Source: an uncultured Rikenellaceae bacterium (GTDB taxonomy: Bacteria > Bacteroidota > Bacteroidia > Bacteroidales > Rikenellaceae). Taken from it: a stretch of 30,110 bases of DNA. Positions 1 to 6,798 of this stretch are shown piece after piece. The notes below the pieces were generated by a model that was not told the origin of the DNA, made no database searches, and was given only the letters and a program-made list of their open reading frames with translations. The DNA lies in contig CAJGBR010000015.1 of assembly GCA_904501625.1 (NCBI GenBank), positions 1 to 30,110 of the forward strand, read 5' to 3'. The stretch's first letter is position 1. Each line of letters opens with the position of its first letter. The position numbers and the translations under genes were made by a program.

Positions 1-1
1 C

Positions 2-1261
2 GAAGCTGCCATGAAGGCACAGACTGTAACTTTGGAAGGTAAGATCGGTCTTCTCGAAGCAGCTATCAAGGCATTGCCGGATTATACCGAAAAGCTCGGT
101 GCTATTGAAGCAGCTATCAAGGCATTGCCGGACTACAGCACTAAACTTGCTGCTATCGAAACAGCTATCAAGAACATTCCAGACTACAGCGAAAAGTTGG
201 CTGCTATCGAAGATGCTATCAAGAATGCTCCGGACTATACTGCAGCTCTCGAAGAAATCAAGTCAGCTATTGCAGCCTTGCCAGACTACGGCGAACAGCT
301 TGGTGCTATCATTACAGCTATCGAGGCATTGCCAAGTTACAGCGATCAGTTGGGTGCTATCCAAACAGCCATTGCAGCATTGCCAAATTATACTGACCAG
401 CTCACTGCTATCCAAACAGCTTTGGAAGCTATCAAGCAGCAGAACAGCGACAATGCTACTGCTATTGCAGCCCTCCAGGCTTCTATCGATGACATTGCGA
501 AGGCGGTAGAAGAAGGCAACAAGAGCCAGGAAGATGCTTTGACTGAAATCCTTGCATTGATTCAGGGTGTTGAAGGTGCACTTGTTGATAAGTATGCAAC
601 TTTCACTTTGAACAAAGCTATTGGTGAAGAAATTACCTTTACGGTAAAATTTGCCAGCGAATTTGATCCTATGGTCGATACTTTCATTGGTCTCACAGAT
701 ATTGAAATAATAAATACATATGTGGAGGAAATTGGATATGGATATGATATTAAGGGAAAATTGACAAGCAATAGAGTTGGCATTTTAAAGGATGTACTTT
801 ATCTTGTTGTTAATGATTTAGGAATTACCTCTATTGATGTTAGAAATGCAGTGAATCTGGAAATTCTTCAATGTACAGACAACCAAATTAAAAGTCTCAA
901 TGTTAGTAACAATACTAAGTTAATTTGGTTGATGTGCAAAAATAATTTGATAGAAAAATTGGATTTAAGTAAGAATACTAAATTAGAGTGGATTAAAGTT
1001 CAACAAAATAAATTGACTTCTTTGGTAGTAGGTTGTTCTATTCGTACAATCGAGATGGAATTAAATGAGCTGAATGAAACAGCAATGGATGCTTTAATCA
1101 GTTCAATGCAGTATAATTCTTCTGGTTATACAGCAAAAATTTATGTAAAACATTCAGACGCATCTGAAAAGAATGAAATTACCGATACTCAAATTGCAGC
1201 TATTCAAGCACTTAACTATAAAGTGTATTTGCACAATGGTTCAAAGTTTGAGGAGCAATAA
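2..1261 (+). CDS. Repeat-rich surface-type protein with C-terminal leucine-rich repeats (5' end missing)
   Basis: The reading frame is open from the first bases of the window, so the gene begins upstream. The ATG at 11 is probably internal, because the codons just before it (E-A-A) continue the repeat pattern. Counting from that Met, residues 22-141 hold seven copies of a 17-residue unit with a P-[D/S/N]-Y core and alternating Leu/Ile, Ala and Glu/Lys, likely helical or coiled coil. Residues 145-190 look like a further coiled coil. Residues 265-340 hold four 21-residue leucine-rich repeats of the Bacteroidota type (L-x-C-x-x-N-x-[IL]-x-x-L-[DN]-[VL]-S-x-N-T-x-L), followed by a short C-terminal region. 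Base composition falls clearly after about position 680, where the repeat part gives way to the AT-rich LRR part. A cell-surface or secreted role is inferred from the architecture only. The signal peptide or lipobox would lie outside the window. The function is unknown. Confidence 0.75.
   Translation, partial: EAAMKAQTVTLEGKIGLLEAAIKALPDYTEKLGAIEAAIKALPDYSTKLAAIETAIKNIPDYSEKLAAIEDAIKNAPDYTAALEEIKSAIAALPDYGEQLGAIITAIEALPSYSDQLGAIQTAIAALPNYTDQLTAIQTALEAIKQQNSDNATAIAALQASIDDIAKAVEEGNKSQEDALTEILALIQGVEGALVDKYATFTLNKAIGEEITFTVKFASEFDPMVDTFIGLTDIEIINTYVEEIGYGYDIKGKLTSNRVGILKDVLYLVVNDLGITSIDVRNAVNLEILQCTDNQIKSLNVSNNTKLIWLMCKNNLIEKLDLSKNTKLEWIKVQQNKLTSLVVGCSIRTIEMELNELNETAMDALISSMQYNSSGYTAKIYVKHSDASEKNEITDTQIAAIQALNYKVYLHNGSKFEEQ
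74..433 (+). repeat. Seven tandem 51-bp coding repeats
   Basis: Units start near 74, 125, 176, 227, 278, 329 and 380, each encoding 17 residues with P-[D/S/N]-Y at the same place. Neighbouring units are nearly identical at the DNA level in places; for example, the same stretch of about 25 bases occurs near 57-81 and 108-132. A degenerate earlier unit probably lies at the window edge. Period and phase are seen directly. A role as a length-variable spacer is inference. Confidence 0.85.
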
Positions 1262-1290
1262 CCTGAATATTGCTAAAACCTAAATCTTTT

Positions 1291-1320
1291 CCCGACAGCA
1301 CGCATCCCGTTGCTGTCGGG
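1291..1320. terminator. Strong hairpin after the LRR gene
   Basis: A perfect 10-bp GC-rich stem (1291-1300 pairs with 1311-1320) with a 10-base loop lies 30 bases after the stop of the repeat/LRR gene. Neither strand has a clear T-run after the stem, so it may be a 3'-end stabilising hairpin rather than a classical intrinsic terminator. Confidence 0.45.
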
Positions 1321-1337
1321 AATAAAGAAATCAACCA

Positions 1338-1370
1338 AAGGGCGGCAAGAAAATTTGCCGCTCTTCTTGT
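1338..1370 (+). terminator. Probable intrinsic terminator of the LRR gene
   Basis: An 11-bp stem including one G-T pair (1338-1348 with 1355-1365) has a 6-base loop and is followed by the T-rich stretch around 1364-1370. It sits in the intergenic space after the LRR gene and points the right way for it. No gene was found between 1262 and 1610; the rest of that stretch holds only these hairpins. Confidence 0.6.
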
Positions 1371-1503
1371 TATCAGCCACCGAGAATATCCAAATATTCA
1401 CGCCAACTATCAGCCAATCTTCGTGAACAAAGCATAGCAAAATATATCACACTAATGCACACAAATGGGTTGTTGTGTCGACACCGATTTCGGATAGGAC
1501 TAC

Positions 1504-1544
1504 AAAAAAACTACGCGCAACTATTGTATCGAGCTACGCGTAGT
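1504..1544 (-). terminator. Second (back-up) terminator for the minus-strand operon
   Basis: Arms at 1510-1517 and 1537-1544 are complementary (CTACGCG/CGCGTAG core) with a 19-base loop. A run of seven A at 1504-1510 becomes a T-run at the end of the stem on the minus strand. It lies just beyond the stronger terminator at 1546-1591, giving a tandem arrangement. The long loop makes it the weaker of the two. Confidence 0.5.
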
Positions 1545-1545
1545 G

Positions 1546-1591
1546 AAAAAAAAAAAGAGCCTGACCAACAAACAAGAGGTCAGACAGGCTC
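1546..1591 (-). terminator. Intrinsic terminator of the 2360-5290/1611-2270 operon
   Basis: GAGCCTG (1557-1563) pairs with CAGGCTC (1585-1591), with additional pairing of CTGACC and GGTCAG inside. The run of eleven A at 1546-1556 gives a long T-run on the minus strand straight after the stem. It lies 20 bases after the stop of the small exported protein. Confidence 0.85.
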
Positions 1592-1610
1592 CGTATAATG
1601 TGAATAATTT

Positions 1611-2270
1611 TTATGGTTGTGACTGATATATTGTCATTTGTTCATAAATATTTTTAATGAATTCTTCACCTACAATTTCTTTTCGGAATTTAATAAGACT
1701 TTGGTAATCATTATTTTCAATATATTCATTCTGTTTAATCGTATATTCTATAATATTTTCAGGTTCTGTTACGATGATAAAATTACCTCTTACGGAAGTG
1801 TATGTATTTTCTTGTCCGTTCAGCTTATAACTGAATTTGTACATAAGGAAAGTTGACTCTTCCGCTTTGAACGTTATGGTGTAGCAGCCTTTTTTGATAT
1901 CTTCGGGAGTAGCTTTGCCATAACCTTTTATTTCAAGGGCTGTAACAAATTGGGGATTTATCAAAATTTTTACACGCGTTGATTCTCCTTTTCTTAGAAA
2001 GGGGTGCTCGATTACATCAAAAGTTAAGTTTCCTATCATCTTTGCAGAATCAAATTTGGCTGTATTTGCAGCATATAAACTTTCAATGTCTTTAATCGCA
2101 TTTTGTTTAGCTGATTGAGACACTGTATTTTCTTGTGTTTCATTTTTCTGAACAAGTTCAGTTTTTTCTCTCTTTTGACGTTGTTTTTTGTCTCGCTGTG
2201 CTGAAGCTGTATTCACAGCACCCACAGTCAATAATGCCACTATGGACAGTAATAAAATGTTGTTATTCAT
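1611..2270 (-). CDS. Exported protein of unknown function
   Basis: 219 residues. The N-terminus is a Sec signal peptide: M-N-N-N, then a hydrophobic stretch to about residue 22, with an A-S-A cleavage site before Q-R. A very basic and polar segment follows (residues 25-55, K/R/Q/E-rich), probably a disordered linker. Then comes a compact region from about residue 57 with alternating hydrophobic residues that looks beta-rich. No catalytic motif or known family is recognised. It lies 89 bases downstream of a large outer-membrane barrel gene on the same strand, with a strong terminator after it and no convincing promoter between the two. Co-transcription, and a periplasmic or envelope role connected with the barrel, are therefore inferred. 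It lacks a lipobox Cys, so it should be soluble in the periplasm or secreted. Confidence 0.7.
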   Translation of the reverse strand: MNNNILLLSIVALLTVGAVNTASAQRDKKQRQKREKTELVQKNETQENTVSQSAKQNAIKDIESLYAANTAKFDSAKMIGNLTFDVIEHPFLRKGESTRVKILINPQFVTALEIKGYGKATPEDIKKGCYTITFKAEESTFLMYKFSYKLNGQENTYTSVRGNFIIVTEPENIIEYTIKQNEYIENNDYQSLIKFRKEIVGEEFIKNIYEQMTIYQSQP

Positions 2271-2359
2271 TTAATTAGTATATCAAAATTACCACTAAAC
2301 CAAATAGTTAATTCGGTTAAAATCTAAATATCATTACGACAATCCTTTAAAACACCTCC

Positions 2360-5290
2360 TTATCTGTTTTTTTTGTGGTCGATAGAATTGAACTTGTATT
2401 GGAATGATATTGAGTAGAATCGTGAGAAGATTTGTTCCCATCGTTCAGCTATGTATTGGTCAGTTATATTCAGTGAGTATCCGGATTTGTCATTGAACAG
2501 ATTATACACATTTACAGACAATGTTCCATTTCGTTTTCTAAATATTCTGGCTCCTAACGAAATATCCAAAGAATTTCGACGAATTAACATTCCAGAAGTG
2601 TACGATTTCTGGAAATCGTTCTTGTAAGTCGTTGTCATTGTCATTCTGTTTAAGAAGTCGTATCTCACTTTAGCTTGTAAGTAATTATTGCGAGATCTGT
2701 CGTTGAAAACATCATTATTTTGCCAAGCAAAAGATGTTGTATTGTCAATGTTAATACGCAATTTCGTACTCAAAGTACTAGTGACAGACAACATAATACT
2801 TGCGTTGGTATTCTTATTTCGCAATAGCTTATCATTGATGCTTGCCAGTGGATTGCTCCACGAACCATTCAAGCCGACGTTGATTGTAGTATTGCTCGGT
2901 TGATTGAAGTATGATAACGAAACATTACCATTGAAACTATTGTGACTACCAACATTAATCGGAATATACAATCTTGCACCTGCAGCAGCTTCATAGTTTT
3001 CATATTCAGGCAATATTGTTGTTTCGCTGAAATATCGACGGTTCATTGTTATCGGATCTGTTGTAATTGTTCCGCTGATAGATCCATTGATGTTTATCTT
3101 TCGAGTCTTTGTGCGAGAACGATTATTGAGTGAAAGTGAAACACTATATTCTTTTGAAATACTCAGATTGGGATTTCCTGAAGATAAGTTCATCGGATCA
3201 TTGTTGTCCAATATACTTGACAATTGATCCACGGTCGGAATTTTTGGATTTAATAGAAAGTTAATATTTAAATTATTGCCTCTTCTTATTGAAAAGTCAT
3301 ATGCAATTGTTCCGAATGTTTTTGATTGGAATAGGTCCTGAGGAATATGTCTGTCATTTTGCACCTGAGTCAATTCAAGTCTTGCAAACAATGTGAATGA
3401 ATAATCCGAATTTATCCACGATTTCGTTAGCATCGGAGTAATTCCAAAAGTTTTTATATTCTCAATAACCTCTCTTGAGTATGCATTGTCTACAAGTCCC
3501 GTAGCCTGATTTATTGCCAATCTGTGTGATTTGTATTTATAATACCTACCATTTGCTGACAATTTTAAATCAATCATATCATTTTTTAATGTCTTACTGT
3601 CGAGATTTCCTTGCAGCGAGAGTGATGGCGTTATATGTAGATTACAATCGAAGGCTGGAGCATCAGAATCTATTGTCAGATTTGTCAAATTTGTTCCCAC
3701 ATCGTCTTTTAGTTCATAATTGCGTAGAGTATTGCCATTGTTGTTTACGTAATAAAATTTACCATCAACTGAAATCGAAGAGGACGCCCGAACATATTTT
3801 TTGTTATTGGCTTTGAGTCTGGACAGCCAATTTCCCAGAATATTTTTACTTGCATAGATCTCACCTTTGAAACTAAATCTGTCTGATTCCGAGATATTGT
3901 CATTTCTAATTGCAGATGTTTCACTTCCATCTGTCGTTGTTTGGCTATTTCTAAATGAGAAACTTTCCACCTGCGAGAACCTAGGTTGCAACTTGAATGT
4001 GTATAAAACTCCATTAGTATATGCACGAACACTGTTTCGATATTCGATATAAGCTGCGTGAGTTTGTGTTTTTGACTCAGTCGAAATTTTGTCTTCAATC
4101 AATTGTGAATTAAAATAGTTGCTTGGAAAATATGACGATTTAGATACAGATTCGTTTGTGATGCGTTTATCCGAGAAATTATAGAATCCCCGTATTTGTT
4201 TTGAGTCAGGACGATACATTTTTCGTTTCGTCAGTGATGAATATACCGAGTCTCCTAATGCTTTCTCAACTTCAAATTTGAAGTTTGTCTCTTTAGGATT
4301 TCCCGGGTTGATATTTATACCACTAAAATCAGATACTAAGACTGTATTGTTTGTGCTTGCAGATAATTCAAGTTTGCGTCCAACTTGATATTGACTCCAA
4401 CTTCCTTTGAGTCCGAATCTTTTGTGGCGTTCTCCGTCGGTATCTTTATTGTGGTCTAACCCTCCTTCGGCAAGGAATTCAAGTATGGTATAACGTTTGA
4501 GTTCTTCTGCTGTTTTGATGTTTGCAACTCGGCGTTTACGTTCTTTGCGGTTAGTCAGACTGCGTTCTGCCTCATCAACTTCTTCGTCATAGGTATCAAT
4601 AGCGAGTGCACTTGTTGCTGTGAGTTTCAGGAATGCAGTACGCGGGTCATTTCCGAATAACAATTCATTATTAACATACGTACGTTCAATAACTTTCCCG
4701 TCTTCGTATATTGTTCCATCATTTGTGACCTTGAACCCTGGGATCATTTTGATAACCTCGATAAGTGCATCGCCCTCCATAGTTCGAGCCAAACGTGGAA
4801 ATATGCGTGTCGTATCGCCTCGTTGTTCGAACATCTGTTTACGTGATTTTACTACAACCTCATCCATTTTGTATGGATCTGGAGCCAGACGAATGACTCC
4901 CAAATCAGTTTTGTTTCCGTGTATTTCATTTTTATATTGTCCAAATTTATCAATTTTGTGTGATACGGTTATAACTTTAGTGTGGACACGTTGTGAGTAT
5001 AATTTGTATCCTAAGCAGGAAATTTCCAATTTTGATGGGCCTGTTACTTTAATTTCGAATTTACCCTTTTTGTCCGTAACTGTCGAACGGGTAATCAGGT
5101 TATCGTTCTCGATACCCATCAAGTACACCACGGCACTTTGTATTGGTTTGCGAGTTGCTGAGTCTACGACAATACCGCTATATATTGTACTGAGGGCTGA
5201 CTCAAAATTAGCTTTGTTTTGAGACAATGCTGTCAAGGGGATAATTATCAACAGCATAATCATTCTGAATGTAAGAATACGATTAGTCAT
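2360..5290 (-). CDS. Outer-membrane beta-barrel protein with carboxypeptidase-regulatory-like N-terminal domain (TonB-dependent-receptor-like)
   Basis: 976 residues. A signal peptide covers residues 1 to about 23 (cleavage after L-S, before Q-N). Residues ~38-100 form a carboxypeptidase-regulatory-like beta-sandwich (G-I-V-V-D-S-x-T-x-x-P-I), common at the start of Bacteroidota outer-membrane receptors. Residues ~140-260 resemble a plug region, with a M-D-E-V-V-V-K segment, G-D-T-T-R, and D-A-L-I-E-V-I-K-M-I-P-G-F. The rest is rich in alternating aromatic/polar strands with frequent N, S, R and Y, typical of a large barrel, ending in an aromatic F-Q-Y-K-F strand. I see no clear TonB box and no SusD neighbour, so it is not an ordinary polysaccharide-utilisation pair. 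The substrate is unknown. A promoter-like element lies at 5394-5401, and the following exported-protein gene is probably in the same transcript. Confidence 0.85.
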   Translation of the reverse strand: MTNRILTFRMIMLLIIIPLTALSQNKANFESALSTIYSGIVVDSATRKPIQSAVVYLMGIENDNLITRSTVTDKKGKFEIKVTGPSKLEISCLGYKLYSQRVHTKVITVSHKIDKFGQYKNEIHGNKTDLGVIRLAPDPYKMDEVVVKSRKQMFEQRGDTTRIFPRLARTMEGDALIEVIKMIPGFKVTNDGTIYEDGKVIERTYVNNELLFGNDPRTAFLKLTATSALAIDTYDEEVDEAERSLTNRKERKRRVANIKTAEELKRYTILEFLAEGGLDHNKDTDGERHKRFGLKGSWSQYQVGRKLELSASTNNTVLVSDFSGININPGNPKETNFKFEVEKALGDSVYSSLTKRKMYRPDSKQIRGFYNFSDKRITNESVSKSSYFPSNYFNSQLIEDKISTESKTQTHAAYIEYRNSVRAYTNGVLYTFKLQPRFSQVESFSFRNSQTTTDGSETSAIRNDNISESDRFSFKGEIYASKNILGNWLSRLKANNKKYVRASSSISVDGKFYYVNNNGNTLRNYELKDDVGTNLTNLTIDSDAPAFDCNLHITPSLSLQGNLDSKTLKNDMIDLKLSANGRYYKYKSHRLAINQATGLVDNAYSREVIENIKTFGITPMLTKSWINSDYSFTLFARLELTQVQNDRHIPQDLFQSKTFGTIAYDFSIRRGNNLNINFLLNPKIPTVDQLSSILDNNDPMNLSSGNPNLSISKEYSVSLSLNNRSRTKTRKININGSISGTITTDPITMNRRYFSETTILPEYENYEAAAGARLYIPINVGSHNSFNGNVSLSYFNQPSNTTINVGLNGSWSNPLASINDKLLRNKNTNASIMLSVTSTLSTKLRINIDNTTSFAWQNNDVFNDRSRNNYLQAKVRYDFLNRMTMTTTYKNDFQKSYTSGMLIRRNSLDISLGARIFRKRNGTLSVNVYNLFNDKSGYSLNITDQYIAERWEQIFSRFYSISFQYKFNSIDHKKNR

Positions 5291-5393
5291 AATTTGTTAT
5301 CTATACGAATGTTGTGTCGTTGAATCCTCCTATAATGATAACGAAATGCAAAGAAACTTTAACATTAGATGTATCAAGGAGAATATCTATTTG

Positions 5394-5401
5394 CAAATAT
5401 A
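5394..5401 (-). promoter_or_regulatory. Bacteroidota -7 element for the outer-membrane barrel gene
   Basis: On the minus strand this reads TATATTTG, an exact match to TAnnTTTG, about 100 bases upstream of the start codon at 5290. The -33 region above it is A/T-rich without an exact TTTG. The surrounding 5291-5546 divergent spacer is extremely AT-rich and contains no gene. Confidence 0.5.
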
Positions 5402-5546
5402 TAAATTAAAAATCTAAAAAAATATTTTTTTTGCATATAAGTACTATATATTTTTTCAAAAATCGCATTTTATATCAATATTTTATGATAGATTTTTCAG
5501 ATACAAATAGTATGTATTATGTAATTAACACTTAATACAACCCAAA

Positions 5547-5927
5547 ATGATTATTGAAAATCCTACGACTATTGATTCTCTGTTGGAAGAGTTGCTCAAC
5601 TGCCAGTACAACCTGATCAGTCTGACTCCAGAAGACTACAAATTAATCAAATCCAAGTCCGCAAAGCAAATTGCACTATCTATTACCGAAACATCATTTG
5701 ATGAAATTCTACGGACATTAAATTCCGAAATCAGCAATATTAGAGCAATTCCTCACCAAATGTTATTGCATTTCTATTTTGGAAAAGATTGGCCTCTGAT
5801 GTCCCAAATACAAGAAACCATAGATACTGTAACCAAGAGATTCCCTGAGTGTGAACTAATCTGGGGTGTAGGAGTAAATCCGATGACTGAAATAAAAACA
5901 ATTAATCTCATTCTCGGTTTCCAATAA
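5547..5927 (+). CDS. Small protein resembling the isolated C-terminal domain of FtsZ
   Basis: 126 residues with no signal peptide or membrane segment. By eye it aligns with the FtsZ C-terminal domain. Residues 23-36 (L-I-S-L-T-P-E-D-Y-K-L-I-K-S) match the T7-loop/H8 start of FtsZ (L-M-N-V-D-F-A-D-V-R-T-V-M-S), so Asp30 falls where FtsZ has its catalytic T7-loop Asp. Residues ~71-125 match the end of the domain, with M-L-L-H-F-Y-F-G-K, then E-L-I-W-G-V-G-V-N-P and I-N-L-I-L-G-F, like FtsZ I-I-F-G-x-x-x-D and V-T-V-I-A-T-G-F. The GTP-binding half (G-G-G-T-G-T-G) and the C-terminal linker/peptide are both absent. The gene is monocistronic, between a divergent barrel gene and a convergent yggS. 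A role in modulating FtsZ polymers is inference only; the fold similarity could be structural without a division role. Confidence 0.7.
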   Translation: MIIENPTTIDSLLEELLNCQYNLISLTPEDYKLIKSKSAKQIALSITETSFDEILRTLNSEISNIRAIPHQMLLHFYFGKDWPLMSQIQETIDTVTKRFPECELIWGVGVNPMTEIKTINLILGFQ

Positions 5928-5941
5928 CCCTCAAAAATAAT

Positions 5942-5975
5942 GGAGAGTGTCTAAATTTATTTTCGAACACTCTCC
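5942..5975. terminator. Bidirectional terminator between the FtsZ-C-like gene and yggS
   Basis: GGAGAGTGT (5942-5950) and ACACTCTCC (5967-5975) form a perfect 9-bp stem with a 16-base loop. An A-rich stretch lies before it and a T-rich stretch after it, so it can serve both converging genes. Confidence 0.75.
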
Positions 5976-6033
5976 TTACTTTAGATCATTAGGTGCAATT
6001 CTCTATAATTACAAATCTACACCTCGCAAAAAT

Positions 6034-6708
6034 CTATTTACTATAATTTCGGGCACCAAATATCGCACTACCTACCCTAATCTGCGTAGACCCCTCTTCT
6101 ATCGCCAATTTCCAATCTCCGGACATCCCCATCGATATCGTATCAAATCTGCTATCCTCAGCAAAATATTGCTCTTTCAGCACTCTGAACATATCACTCA
6201 AAGTTCGAAACTCAGCCCTTACGATATCTTGATTATCAGTAAATGTAGCCATTCCCATTACACCTCGTGGAGTAACATTCTTCAACTCACGCCATTGTTC
6301 AGATTTCATATACTCAAGAAACTCTTGTGTATTCCACCCCATCTTCGAATCCTCTTCAGCAATGTGAACTTCAAACAGAATATCTACACAACGCCCCACT
6401 CTCTCAGCCTCTTTGTCAATTGTCTGCAATAGTCGCAATGAACTCACAGATTCAATCATCGCAACATACGGAATAATCATTCTCACCTTGTTAGTCTGCA
6501 AATTACCTATCATATGCCACTGAATATCATCTGGCAAGATTGTCTGTTTAGCAGTCATTTCCTGAGGTTTGTTTTCGCCAAAAACACGTTGTCCCTCATT
6601 ATAGGCAACCAGCACATCTTCTGCAGGATAGGTTTTAGACACCGCTACCAATGTTACATTTGCAGGCAATTGTTCTTTTATTTTTTTAAGATTTTCTACG
6701 ATTGACAT
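6034..6708 (-). CDS. YggS/PROSC-family pyridoxal-phosphate-binding protein
   Basis: 224 residues from the chosen start, close to the family's usual 220-235. This cytoplasmic family binds PLP and is involved in vitamin B6 and amino-acid homeostasis; no enzymatic reaction is established for it. Visible family signatures are L-V-A-V-S-K-T (Lys25 would carry PLP), F-G-E-N-K-P-Q-E, W-H-M-I-G-N-L-Q-T-N-K, G-W-N-T, G-V-M-G-M-A-T-F and S-M-G-M-S-G-D-W-x-x-A-I-E-x-G-S-T-x-I-R-V-G-x-x-I-F-G. The ATG at 6708 (M-S-I-V-E-N) is preferred over one seven codons upstream at 6729, because the upstream ATG adds unconserved residues and sits almost on the promoter-like element. The gene stands alone on the minus strand, divergent from the C69 dipeptidase. 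Confidence 0.93.
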   Translation of the reverse strand: MSIVENLKKIKEQLPANVTLVAVSKTYPAEDVLVAYNEGQRVFGENKPQEMTAKQTILPDDIQWHMIGNLQTNKVRMIIPYVAMIESVSSLRLLQTIDKEAERVGRCVDILFEVHIAEEDSKMGWNTQEFLEYMKSEQWRELKNVTPRGVMGMATFTDNQDIVRAEFRTLSDMFRVLKEQYFAEDSRFDTISMGMSGDWKLAIEEGSTQIRVGSAIFGARNYSK

Positions 6709-6728
6709 ATTTGTATTATTGAAAAACA

Positions 6729-6760
6729 TTGCAAGTTTACGAAATTTTTCACTAAATTTG
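6729..6760 (+). promoter_or_regulatory. Promoter of the C69 dipeptidase gene
   Basis: TAAATTTG at 6753-6760 matches TAnnTTTG. TTG at 6729-6731 lies 21 bases before it as a -33 element. The start codon at 6799 is 38 bases downstream. Confidence 0.65.
6732..6739 (-). promoter_or_regulatory. Weak -7 element for yggS
   Basis: On the minus strand this reads TAAACTTG, one mismatch from TAnnTTTG, about 24 bases upstream of the preferred yggS start. It overlaps the promoter of the divergent dipeptidase gene. Confidence 0.35.
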
Positions 6761-6798
6761 TGAATCGGTATGAATTATTCTAACTAAATTAACATAAT

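Noticed and set aside
11..433. Tandem repeats as a possible CRISPR array or repeat-type mobile element
   Set aside because: The 51-bp period is in frame, encodes a regular 17-residue unit and has no unique spacers.
4620..5222. 200-codon open frame opposite the outer-membrane barrel gene
   Set aside because: It is antisense to a clear coding sequence, with no recognisable protein features and unusual composition; a shadow of the real frame.
2360..5290. Part of a SusC/SusD polysaccharide-utilisation locus
   Set aside because: No SusD, glycoside hydrolase or regulator is nearby, and no clear TonB box is seen.
5947..6432. 161-codon open frame on the plus strand opposite yggS
   Set aside because: It starts inside the terminator hairpin and runs antisense to a conserved gene; its product is Ser/His/Tyr-rich without a fold signature.
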